Part shown: piece by piece, positions 35,999 through 44,328 of the stretch
Layout of the letters: every line of letters begins with the position of its first letter
Numbering within the stretch: position 1 is the stretch's first letter
Source: an uncultured Collinsella sp.
Lineage (GTDB): Bacteria; Actinomycetota; Coriobacteriia; Coriobacteriales; Coriobacteriaceae
DNA length: 64,000 nucleotides
Assembly (NCBI GenBank): GCA_958451615.1
Contig: CAUDQR010000002.1
Coordinates: 1-64,000, forward strand
Reading direction: 5' to 3'
The notes under the pieces: generated by a model
The model's input: only the letters and a program-made list of their open reading frames with translations
What the model was told of the DNA's origin: nothing
Database searches by the model: none
Translations under genes and position numbers: made by a program

Positions 35999-37294
35999 TT
36001 GAATAGCCAGCTGATCCAACAGGGCCGCGCCGCTTATCGCGCGGGTGATTTTTCCGCTGCCGCCCAGATGCTTGGTGCGGCAAAGACTCCCAACGAGATC
36101 ATGGGTGAGGCCGACCACCTGCGCGGCAACGCCCTGATGCATCTGGGCATGTACGCCGAGGCCGCCGAGGCCTACGCCGCAGCCCTCAACGACGGCGCCT
36201 ATGGCAAGCGCGGCGCCCTGCTCACCAACCGCGGCAAGGCACTCGCCGCGGTGGGTGACTACACCACGGCTGCCCAGGCGTTCTCTGCAGCTACCCAGGA
36301 CGCTTCCTACGCCACGCCTTTTAAGGCTTACCTGGGTCTGGGCAACGCGCTGTTCCAGTCGGGCGACTATGCCAACGCCGGTACTGCCTTCCGTCAGGCT
36401 GCCATCGACGGCGCCAACCCGGCTCCTGCCGCCGCCCTCGGCGATTTGGGCCGCTGCTTCATCAAGCTCGGCCGCCCCGCGGACGCCGTAGAGACCTACC
36501 GCACGGCTATCGACTTTGCCGGCCCGCGCGACGACACGCGCGCCCTCAACGCCGGTATGGGCCAAGCGCTTTCCGCCGCCGACCGTCCTTCCGATGCGCT
36601 CGATGCCTTTAACGCCGCTACCGCCGACGGTATCTACCAGCTCACGCCCGAGCAGGCCGACGAGCTTGCCCGCGCGCACGACTCGCTCGCCGCGCTTTCG
36701 GCCCAGACGGCCATGTCCACGGCCCCGGCTCCCGCGATGGACGCTTCCGCTGTCGATCCGCTTGATCCCACGGGCGCGACCGGTCAGTTTATGCCCGACC
36801 CCTCTGACACCGGCTTCTTTACGCTGTCCGAGTCCGAGATGGTCCAGCAGGACCGCAAGCAGGCCAAGGTTCGTCGTCGCCACCGCCACACGGGTCTTAA
36901 GATCTTCCTGGTACTGCTTCTGCTCATCGTGATCGCTGCAGGCGGTCTTGGCTATGCCTATACGCGCGGCATGGGCGTCCCCTCGCAGGAGTCCGTCATC
37001 ACCGACCTGTTCCAGGCTGCCGGTGACGGCGATACCGCCAAGGCCGAGTCCTGCCTGGCCTCGAGCCTGTCAGAGGACGCCAAGGCGATGATCATCTCCT
37101 CGATCCCGCAGGGCGCCACCGTCTCCATCGAGGGTATGGATCAGTCCATGACCGAGACCACCGCCAAGGTGAAGGCTTCGCTGTCCAAGGGCGGCGAGCA
37201 GGAGTACACCGTTAAATTCGTGCGCTCCGACAACCATATCGGTTGGGCTGTCTCCTCGCTCGACATCGATTTCTCGGCCGCTGACAACCAGTAG
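35999..37294 (+). CDS. TPR-repeat membrane protein with extracytoplasmic domain
   Basis: 431 residues. The first 230 residues contain about six helical repeats with A-x3-Y-x3-G/D-x-Y/F spacing typical of tetratricopeptide repeats (for example AYRAGDFSAAAQML, GNALFQSGDYANAGTAFRQA). A proline/alanine-rich linker leads to a single membrane helix (about 301-322) and a C-terminal domain of roughly 105 residues that looks like DUF4878/NTF2-type stress proteins. The TTG start follows AAAGGGGA. It is upstream of mreB and may scaffold proteins at the membrane, which is inference. Confidence 0.75.
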   Translation: MNSQLIQQGRAAYRAGDFSAAAQMLGAAKTPNEIMGEADHLRGNALMHLGMYAEAAEAYAAALNDGAYGKRGALLTNRGKALAAVGDYTTAAQAFSAATQDASYATPFKAYLGLGNALFQSGDYANAGTAFRQAAIDGANPAPAAALGDLGRCFIKLGRPADAVETYRTAIDFAGPRDDTRALNAGMGQALSAADRPSDALDAFNAATADGIYQLTPEQADELARAHDSLAALSAQTAMSTAPAPAMDASAVDPLDPTGATGQFMPDPSDTGFFTLSESEMVQQDRKQAKVRRRHRHTGLKIFLVLLLLIVIAAGGLGYAYTRGMGVPSQESVITDLFQAAGDGDTAKAESCLASSLSEDAKAMIISSIPQGATVSIEGMDQSMTETTAKVKASLSKGGEQEYTVKFVRSDNHIGWAVSSLDIDFSAADNQ

Positions 37295-37316
37295 TGACCT
37301 TATGAGATTTGGCGCT

Positions 37317-37349
37317 GCCCGGTGCTTCACCGCAAGTGAGGTGCCGGGC
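37317..37349 (+). terminator. Stem-loop between the TPR gene and mreB
   Basis: GCCCGG and CCGGGC frame a longer imperfect stem with loop CGCAA. The T-run after it is short (TTGCGC), so it is a moderate terminator candidate. Confidence 0.5.
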
Positions 37350-37409
37350 TTGCGCTAGTATGATGGGCTAGTAGTTTTCCAGCAATCATCCAACACATCA
37401 GGAGTTGCG

Positions 37410-38453
37410 TTGTTTTCTTTGATGGATATGTTCTTCGGTAGCTATGCGGGCGATCTCGCCATCGACCTCGGCACCGCCAATACGCTCGTCTCTGTGCGCG
37501 GCAAGGGCATCGTCATCCGCGAGCCCTCCGTTGTCGCTATCGACAAGAACGACGAGCGTATCCTGGCAGTCGGCATCGAGGCCAAGCGTATGCTCGGCCG
37601 TACGCCCGGCAACATCGTGGCCGTTCGTCCCCTTAAGGACGGCGTCATCGCCGACTTCGATGTCACCGAGGCCATGCTTCGCTACTTTATCGACAAGGCT
37701 TCCGAGAAGCGCTATCCGTGGACTCCGCGTCCGCGCGTCGTCGTCTGCGTTCCCTCCGGCGTCACGTCGGTCGAGAAGCGCGCCGTCTTTGAGGCCACGA
37801 TCCAGGCCGGCGCTCGCCAGGCCTATCTGATCGAGGAGCCCATGGCGGCTGCCATCGGCGCCGACCTACCCGTCGAGGAGCCCACGGGCTCCATGGTCAT
37901 CGATATCGGCGGCGGCACCACCGAGGTCGCCGTTATCGCCATGGGCGGTATTGTCGTGTCGCAGTCCATCCGCATTGCCGGCGACGAGTTCGACCAGGCT
38001 ATCCTCACCCATGTTCGCGATGCCTACAACCTGGCTATCGGCGAGCGCACGGCCGAGGACATCAAGATCAAGGTCGGCTCCGCCGTGCCGCTCAAGGACG
38101 AGCTCGACGTCGAGGTCAACGGTCGCGACGTTATCACGGGCCTGCCCAAGACCGTGCGTATCGAGAGCGAGGAGATTCGTCGCGCGCTTAACAAGCCGCT
38201 CGACGAGATGGCCAAGGCCGTTAAGGACGCTCTGGACGCCACGCCGCCCGATCTTGCCTCGGACCTTATGTACTACGGCATTCTGCTGACCGGCGGCGGT
38301 GCGCTGCTGCGCGGCCTCGACGTGCGCCTGCGCGACGAGACCGGCGTTTCGGTCAACGTCAGCCCCACGGCGCTCGATAACGTCGTAAACGGTTGCGCCC
38401 GCGTGCTCGAGGCCAACGCCTTTGACGGTGGCTTCGTCCAAACCAATGCTTAA
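37410..38453 (+). CDS. mreB: Rod shape-determining actin homologue MreB
   Basis: 347 residues. DLAIDLGTANTLV is the phosphate-1 motif, VVCVPSGVTSVEKRAV, EEPMAAAIGADLPV, MVIDIGGGTTEVAVI (phosphate-2) and LTGGGALLRGLD (adenosine) show an intact actin-fold ATPase. MreB filaments guide lateral wall synthesis. The TTG at 37410 follows AGGAG by six bases. It heads mreB-mreC-mreD-mrdA-rodA, the full elongasome core, which is consistent with a rod-shaped cell. Confidence 0.97.
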   Translation: MFSLMDMFFGSYAGDLAIDLGTANTLVSVRGKGIVIREPSVVAIDKNDERILAVGIEAKRMLGRTPGNIVAVRPLKDGVIADFDVTEAMLRYFIDKASEKRYPWTPRPRVVVCVPSGVTSVEKRAVFEATIQAGARQAYLIEEPMAAAIGADLPVEEPTGSMVIDIGGGTTEVAVIAMGGIVVSQSIRIAGDEFDQAILTHVRDAYNLAIGERTAEDIKIKVGSAVPLKDELDVEVNGRDVITGLPKTVRIESEEIRRALNKPLDEMAKAVKDALDATPPDLASDLMYYGILLTGGGALLRGLDVRLRDETGVSVNVSPTALDNVVNGCARVLEANAFDGGFVQTNA

Positions 38454-38474
38454 TTTCCAAAAGGTGGATTCCAT

Positions 38475-39473
38475 TTGGCACGATCTTCGGGTTTCTCTCC
38501 AAATCTGAATACCAAGCGACAATCAACGGGTATGCGCCCGTTGATTGTTTTCAGCCTGATTTCGGTGTTGCTGCTCACGTTTTATATCCGTGAGGGCGAG
38601 GCCGGGCCTATTCATGCTGTGCGCTCAGGTGTGACGACGATTACCTCGCCGGTGCGCTTTCTGGGCTCGGCCGTGGCGGCTCCCTTCAACGCGATCGGCA
38701 ACGTGTTCTCCAACCTCACGGCATCGCAGGAGTCGCTCGACGACCTCAAGAAGCAAAACGAGGTGCTGACCTCTAAGGTCGCCGAGCTTTCCGAGGCTCA
38801 AAAGACTGCCGAGCGCCTGGAGGGCCTGGTCGGCCTGCAATCGACCTACAACCTTAAGTCGACCGCCGCTCGTATTGTCGGTGCGTCGGGCGATGCCTGG
38901 ACCTCGACCGTTACCATCGACAAGGGCTCTGCCGACGGCCTTACCATCAACATGCCCGTGACGAGTTCTGCCGGTGTTATCGGCCAGATTATCGAGGTGT
39001 CGGCCAAGACCTCTACCGTGCGCCTGATTGGCGACGAGAACTCGGGCGTTTCGGCTATGGTGCAGGACACGCGCGCCCAGGGTATGCTGCAGGGCCAGCC
39101 CGATGGCACCCTGCGCCTTGAGTACGTGAGCGTCGACTCCGATGTTAAGGTTGGCGACATCATCGTGACCTCGGGCATTGGCGGTGTGTTCCCCAAGGGT
39201 CTACCGCTCGGCACCGTCTCGTCGGTTGAAAAATCCGCAAACGACGTGTACTACACCATTGTGGTGCGCGCCCAGACGACGGCCGAGAACAACGAGGAAG
39301 TGCTGGTCATTACCTCGCTGACCGACGAACAGTCGGCCTCGGATGAGGACGTGAGCACCGCTAATAGCACGCCGCAGGGAACGTCGCGCGATGCTGCGAC
39401 CAAGACGAAGGACGAGAGCTCGGATGACGGTTCCGACACGTCCGAGACGACCGATTCCGGCTCGAGCGAATAG
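38475..39473 (+). CDS. mreC: Rod shape-determining protein MreC
   Basis: 332 residues. One N-terminal helix (about 17-35, PLIVFSLISVLLLTFYIRE) is followed by a coiled coil (about 70-115) and the beta-rich MreC domain (VTIDKGSADGL, VIGQIIEVSAKTSTVRLIGD). The last 50 residues are an acidic Ser/Asp/Thr tail of low complexity. It is the periplasmic/exterior scaffold linking MreB to penicillin-binding proteins. The TTG start follows AAGGTGG. It overlaps nothing and is followed six bases later by mreD. Confidence 0.93.
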   Translation: MARSSGFSPNLNTKRQSTGMRPLIVFSLISVLLLTFYIREGEAGPIHAVRSGVTTITSPVRFLGSAVAAPFNAIGNVFSNLTASQESLDDLKKQNEVLTSKVAELSEAQKTAERLEGLVGLQSTYNLKSTAARIVGASGDAWTSTVTIDKGSADGLTINMPVTSSAGVIGQIIEVSAKTSTVRLIGDENSGVSAMVQDTRAQGMLQGQPDGTLRLEYVSVDSDVKVGDIIVTSGIGGVFPKGLPLGTVSSVEKSANDVYYTIVVRAQTTAENNEEVLVITSLTDEQSASDEDVSTANSTPQGTSRDAATKTKDESSDDGSDTSETTDSGSSE

Positions 39474-39484
39474 GGGGCATGTCC

Positions 39485-40051
39485 ATGGATCTACACGAGC
39501 AGGGGATGAGCTCCCGCACGTTTGTAATCGCCGCCATCGTGTGCGTGCTGCTGCAGGCAGGCCTGGCACCGCAGATCTCCATTGCGGGCGGTCGCGTCAA
39601 CTTTATGATTATCCTGGTGTGCATAAGCGTGTTCTCGGGCGACCCGACCCGTGCCGTCGTGTGCGGTTTTTGCAGCGGCTTGTTTTATGACCTGTCCGCT
39701 GCCGTGCCGGTGGGAGTTATGTCGCTCCTGCTGACCGTGGGTTCTTTTGCCCTGGTGCACAGCGCTGCCGGTCAAACGAGCGGTACCCCGAGTGCGCGCG
39801 GCATCACTGTGGGCGCCTTTGCGCTCGTCATTAATGTGATCTACAGCATCATCTTGCTGTTTATGGGTTTGGAGACGAGCTTTGTCGTGGCGATCTTCGG
39901 CCATGCGCTGCCGTCTTCGATCCTGACGGGTCTGGTTGCCATTCCGTTTTTGATGTCCGGCGTCGTGCCGCAGTCCGGTTATGGATTCTCCGCACGTGGC
40001 GGACGCCAGACGGGCATGCGCTTTAAGCCCAAGACCCGTAAGCTCAAATAG
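39485..40051 (+). CDS. mreD: Rod shape-determining protein MreD
   Basis: 188 residues with about five hydrophobic segments, the shape of MreD. Typical features are an early LAPQISIAGGRVNFMIILV loop and a later GLFYDLSAAVPVGVMSLLL. Sequence is weakly conserved in this family, so position between mreC and mrdA is important evidence. ATG 39485 is preferred because AGGGGG ends about seven bases before it; ATG 39479 lies only a base or two after that site. Confidence 0.88.
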   Translation: MDLHEQGMSSRTFVIAAIVCVLLQAGLAPQISIAGGRVNFMIILVCISVFSGDPTRAVVCGFCSGLFYDLSAAVPVGVMSLLLTVGSFALVHSAAGQTSGTPSARGITVGAFALVINVIYSIILLFMGLETSFVVAIFGHALPSSILTGLVAIPFLMSGVVPQSGYGFSARGGRQTGMRFKPKTRKLK

Positions 40052-40064
40052 GGGAGGCTCGTAG

Positions 40065-42134
40065 ATGTCTTCCCAGATGACGGTTATTATCGCCGGTATC
40101 GTGCTGGTTGTGGCCATCGTGGTCGCACTGGTCATCATGCGTCGCGGCGATTCTCGTTTTACCTACGATACGCAGCATGGAACGGCCCCGCGCGCCACCG
40201 AGGGCGAGGGCAATACCGCGGCGACCGCCTTTAAGGGCCGCTTCTCCATCCTCACCACGGGTGTGGGCGCGATGTTCGCGGCGCTTGCCGTCAAGCTGTG
40301 GGGCATGCAGATGGTCTCGTCGGACTATTACGAAAAGCAGGCTAATAGCAATCAGACGCGCACCGTTACCACACCCGCTGTGCGCGGTCGCATCCTCGAC
40401 CGCAATGGCGTGGCGCTTGTCCAGAACCGTCCCTCACTTGCTGTCGTGGCCTATCGCGACCTTGCTGAGGATGAGGTTCTGGTTCGTCATCTTGCCAACG
40501 TGCTCGGTATGCCCTACGTGGCGGTTCTGCGCAATATTCAGGACAATTCCGAGGGCGCCCAGAGCCTGCATACCATCGCGACGGACGTCCGTCGCTCCAC
40601 GGTTGCCTATATTCAGGAGCACGCCGGCGAGTTCCCGGGCGTCAAGATTGCCGAGCGTACCGAGCGCCAGTATCCATATGGCGAGACGGCATGCCATATC
40701 TTGGGATATACCGGCACCATTACCTCCGAGCAGCTCGAGGCCCAGAATAAGAAAACCTCTGGTGATGATGATGCTTCTGCTGGCCGGATTACGTACCAGT
40801 CGGGCGATATCGTGGGCCAGGCGGGTGTTGAGAGCTACTACGAAAACCTGCTGCAGGGTATTCGTGGCGAGCAGACCGTCAAGGTCGATGCCTCGGGCAA
40901 TGTGACCGGTCAGGCCGGCGCCGTGCCCGCCAAGGCCGGCTCCGACATTAAGCTCACGCTCGACCTTAAGATCCAACAGGCCTGTGAGACGGCGCTGGCG
41001 AGCGCCATCGAGCTTGCCAAGACCACTGGCTACAGCAATGCCGGCAACGGCGCTGTGGTGTGTCTCGATCCCAACAATGGCGAGATCCTGGGCATGGCGA
41101 GCGAGCCCAAGTTCGATCCGTCCGTCTTTATCGGCGGCGTCTCAAATGACGTGTGGACCGAGCTCAATGATGACAAGGGTTCGCACCCGCTGCTCAACCG
41201 CGCCATTAGCGGACAGTACATGTCGGCCTCGACCATCAAGCCGCTCTCGGCACTGGCCGGTCTTGAGTTTGGAACCTACACTTCAACGCAGACAACCAAC
41301 TGCACGGGCTATTGGACGGGCCTGGGCAAGGCTTGGGGCAAGCGCTGCTGGCTGACGTCTGGCCACGGCACCATGACGCTGCAGTCGGGTATCGCCAACT
41401 CGTGCGACCCCGTCTTCTACGACATGGGCAAGGCCTTCTTTTATGACGAGCAACATTCCGAGGGCCTGCAGGAGGTCTTTCGTCGCTGGGGCCTAGGCAA
41501 GACCTGCGGTATCGATCTGCCGAGTGAGGGCGCGGGCCGTATTCCCGATGCCGAGTGGAAAGAGTCGTACTTTACCGACGCCTCTGCCGAGGACCGCAAG
41601 TGGAATGCCGGCGATATGACCAACATTGCCATCGGCCAAGGCGACATCTTGGTGACGCCCCTGCAGATGGCGTGCGCCTATATGGGTCTTGCCAACGGCG
41701 GCAAACAGTACGTGCCTCACGTGTTTTTGTCTGCCGTGTCGCGCGATGGCGACGGCGATGCCTATAAGTACAACGGCAAGGGCAAGAAGAAGCGCCTGGA
41801 GGCCAAGATCAACAGCGATTCGGATTTGACTCTTGTTCGCAACGGCATGCACGACGTGATTTACACGGCATCGACGTCCCTGGCGGCTCACTTTGGCACC
41901 CTGACGCCGCAGGTGTACGGCAAGTCGGGCACGGGCGAGAAAAGCGGCGAGGACGAATACGCGTGGTTCTGCGCCTATGCACCGGCCGATGATCCCAAGT
42001 ATGTCATCGCTACTGTCCTGGAGCAGGGCGGCGGTGGTTCGGATACCGCGATGCATGTCGTGCGCGACGTGCTCGGCGTGATTTATGACGAGCCCGATAC
42101 CTCTTCGGCCTCGGGCGATTCTTCGGTTCGATAG
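40065..42134 (+). CDS. mrdA: Penicillin-binding protein 2, elongation transpeptidase
   Basis: 689 residues. After the usual membrane helix (about 57-80) comes the dimerisation domain starting RTVTTPAVRGRILDRNGV, then the transpeptidase with S-T-I-K (MSASTIKPL), S-C-D in GIANSCDPVFYDMG, and K-S-G-T-G. It cross-links lateral-wall peptidoglycan with RodA as glycan polymerase. An additional strongly hydrophobic segment at residues 4-25 is unusual, since most class B enzymes have one helix. It lies between mreD and rodA, which begins ten bases after the stop. Confidence 0.95.
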   Translation: MSSQMTVIIAGIVLVVAIVVALVIMRRGDSRFTYDTQHGTAPRATEGEGNTAATAFKGRFSILTTGVGAMFAALAVKLWGMQMVSSDYYEKQANSNQTRTVTTPAVRGRILDRNGVALVQNRPSLAVVAYRDLAEDEVLVRHLANVLGMPYVAVLRNIQDNSEGAQSLHTIATDVRRSTVAYIQEHAGEFPGVKIAERTERQYPYGETACHILGYTGTITSEQLEAQNKKTSGDDDASAGRITYQSGDIVGQAGVESYYENLLQGIRGEQTVKVDASGNVTGQAGAVPAKAGSDIKLTLDLKIQQACETALASAIELAKTTGYSNAGNGAVVCLDPNNGEILGMASEPKFDPSVFIGGVSNDVWTELNDDKGSHPLLNRAISGQYMSASTIKPLSALAGLEFGTYTSTQTTNCTGYWTGLGKAWGKRCWLTSGHGTMTLQSGIANSCDPVFYDMGKAFFYDEQHSEGLQEVFRRWGLGKTCGIDLPSEGAGRIPDAEWKESYFTDASAEDRKWNAGDMTNIAIGQGDILVTPLQMACAYMGLANGGKQYVPHVFLSAVSRDGDGDAYKYNGKGKKKRLEAKINSDSDLTLVRNGMHDVIYTASTSLAAHFGTLTPQVYGKSGTGEKSGEDEYAWFCAYAPADDPKYVIATVLEQGGGGSDTAMHVVRDVLGVIYDEPDTSSASGDSSVR

Positions 42135-42143
42135 GAGGTTGCG

Positions 42144-43370
42144 ATGGATTTTTCTCCGGCGGATCTGTTCCGTTCAACCAAGACCGGCTCTCGCAGCAGC
42201 CTGGACCGCGTCAACAAGCAACTTTCGGCCTCGCGCGGTACGTTTCGCCAAAAGGTGCATATCGGTGTGCTGCTGGCTACCGTCGCGCTCGTTGCCTATG
42301 GCGCCATCATTATTTGGTCGGCGTCACAGTTTAAGGCCGACGCCTCATTCTCGCGCCACCTGCTGGGCATTGGCATTGGCGCGGTGCTTGCGGTGCTCGT
42401 CTGGCGTACCGATCTGCGCGGTATTTCCAATTTTTCGACGGCGTTGCTCGTCATCGACCTGATCGTGATCTTCTCGCCCAAGATTCCGGGTCTGTCCTAT
42501 ACGGGCGGTCTGGGCATGACAGGCTGGATCAAGATTCCCGGTATCGGCTTGACATTCCAGCCGGTCGAGCTTGCCAAGCTCATCACCATCTTCTTTATCG
42601 CCACGCTTGGCTCGCAGTATAACGGTCGCATCGATACCGTTCGCGACTACGTCAAGCTCTGCGGCATGCTGTCCATCCCGTTTTTGGCCGTCGTTGCCAT
42701 GGGCGACCTGGGCTCGGGCCTGGTCGTGCTGGTCTCGGGCGCCATCGTCATCTGCATGAGCGGTGCGCGCCGCGAATGGGTGCTGTCGACCCTGGCCCTG
42801 CTTGTGGGCCTGGTGGCCCTCGTCCTGGCGCTCGATTCGGTCTTTGATTCGTTGCTCGGCCACGATGTGCTCATCAAGCAGTATCAGATGAACCGCCTGA
42901 CGGTCTTTATCGACCCCGATAATGCCGATTCGGACGATGCCTACAACCTGCAGCAGTCGCTTATCGCCGTTGGCTCGGGCGGCTTCTTTGGTAAGGGTTT
43001 GGGCCATGCGACGCAGTCGGCCGGCGGCTTTCTTCCTGAGTTCCACACCGACTTTGTCTTCGCCTTCCTATCCGAGACCTTTGGCTTTTGCGGTTCCTTT
43101 TTGCTCCTGTGCCTCTACGTGCTGCTGATCTTTTCGACGATTCGCGTCGCCTTTAAGTGTGAGTCGCTGTTCTTGCGCCTATCGTGTGTGGGCATCGTTG
43201 GCATGTGGGCGTTCCAGACCTTCGAAAACATCGGCATGTGCATTGGCATGATGCCGATTACCGGTATTCCGCTACCGTTTATTAGCTTCGGTTCGTCTTC
43301 GATGATGATTCAGCTGCTGACGGTGGGTATCGTACAATCCATATGGCGGCATCGTTCGGGCGCCGCGTAA
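42144..43370 (+). CDS. rodA: Rod shape-determining SEDS glycosyltransferase RodA
   Basis: 408 residues, about ten membrane helices. Motifs of the SEDS family include FQPVELAKLITIFFIA, MGDLGSGLVVLVSGAIV, FGKGLGHATQSAGGFLPEFHTDFVFAFLSE and MPITGIPLPFISFGSSSM. It polymerises lipid II into glycan strands together with PBP2, encoded just upstream. ATG 42144 follows AGGAGG. Residues 1-45 are a polar, Ser/Arg-rich cytoplasmic lead. Confidence 0.95.
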   Translation: MDFSPADLFRSTKTGSRSSLDRVNKQLSASRGTFRQKVHIGVLLATVALVAYGAIIIWSASQFKADASFSRHLLGIGIGAVLAVLVWRTDLRGISNFSTALLVIDLIVIFSPKIPGLSYTGGLGMTGWIKIPGIGLTFQPVELAKLITIFFIATLGSQYNGRIDTVRDYVKLCGMLSIPFLAVVAMGDLGSGLVVLVSGAIVICMSGARREWVLSTLALLVGLVALVLALDSVFDSLLGHDVLIKQYQMNRLTVFIDPDNADSDDAYNLQQSLIAVGSGGFFGKGLGHATQSAGGFLPEFHTDFVFAFLSETFGFCGSFLLLCLYVLLIFSTIRVAFKCESLFLRLSCVGIVGMWAFQTFENIGMCIGMMPITGIPLPFISFGSSSMMIQLLTVGIVQSIWRHRSGAA

Positions 43371-43388
43371 CCGCTGGAGGGGTTTGCT

Positions 43389-44318
43389 ATGAAAATTCCC
43401 GTAGATAAGCTGACCCGCGCTTTTAAGATGGGCGCGTCCGTTAAGAAGGATTCCGATACGCCGGTGCGCGTCTCGGTCTATTTGGATTCGTCCGCCTCGC
43501 GCTTTCTGGCCGAGACGGTGCGTGACGCCTTTGTGCCGCAGACGACCTCGGGCATTGTGCGCGTCGAGCGTCTGGGGGAGGAGCGAATTGCTCCAAAGAC
43601 CGATACCGATGTGGTGCTGGTGCTCTCGTGCGGCTCCGACCGCTTGGAGAGTGCCGTGCAGGAGCTCGTGATCGCCGGCGCCCCCGTGTGCGTGCTTGCC
43701 GAGTCTGCTGTGGAGGTGCCGTTTATCGAGGAGTCCACGCCTATGCTCGGCGTGGTAGCGGCAACCGATAAGACGTATCTGCTCGAGACGCTTGCCCGCT
43801 GGATTCTCGATCGCACCGAAAAGGAAACGGCTTTTGCGGCGAACTTTGCCTTTATGCGCATCGCGGCGGCCAATCGTATCATCACCTCGTGTGCGCTCAC
43901 CAATATGGCGACCGGTGCGCTGGTGTTTTTGCCGGGCGCCGATTATCCCGTTATGGCGCTGGCGCAGGTGGGCATGCTCTTTGAGCTCGCTGCCGTCTTT
44001 GGACGCGGCATTAAGCCTGAGCGCGGCTATGAGGTCGCGGGCGTGCTTGCCGGCGGTCTTGTGATCCGCGCGGTCACCCGCGCACTCGTCAAGCAGACGC
44101 CGCATATTGGGTTTGCCGTCAAGGCGCTCACTGCTGCCGCGGGCACCTATGGCATGGGCCGTGCGCTCGTTTCGCTTTACGAGTGCGATGTCGACTACAG
44201 CCGTGCCAACGAGGTGGTCACTGCCACGTTCTCCCGCGTTCGCGATCTGGTGACCACGGTCGCGGGTGCTACCCGTCCTATGGCGTCCTACCAAGACGCA
44301 TCCGATCTCGCTGCTTAG
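43389..44318 (+). CDS. DUF697-type membrane-associated protein in the rod operon
   Basis: 309 residues. The first 130 residues look like a Rossmann-type domain (VLVLSCGSDRLESAVQELVI, APVCVLAESAVEVPF) without a GTPase P-loop. The C-terminal half (about 165-275), with FLPGADYPVMALAQVGMLFELAAVFGRG and PHIGFAVKALTAAAGTYGMGRAL, matches the DUF697 pattern found on YcjF and some bacterial dynamin-like or Era-like GTPases. Here the GTPase is absent. It is 18 bases after rodA and before the radical SAM pair, so it is in the rod transcription unit. Function unknown; a membrane-linked morphology factor is possible. Confidence 0.65.
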   Translation: MKIPVDKLTRAFKMGASVKKDSDTPVRVSVYLDSSASRFLAETVRDAFVPQTTSGIVRVERLGEERIAPKTDTDVVLVLSCGSDRLESAVQELVIAGAPVCVLAESAVEVPFIEESTPMLGVVAATDKTYLLETLARWILDRTEKETAFAANFAFMRIAAANRIITSCALTNMATGALVFLPGADYPVMALAQVGMLFELAAVFGRGIKPERGYEVAGVLAGGLVIRAVTRALVKQTPHIGFAVKALTAAAGTYGMGRALVSLYECDVDYSRANEVVTATFSRVRDLVTTVAGATRPMASYQDASDLAA

Positions 44319-44328
44319 GGGTTTTCCG

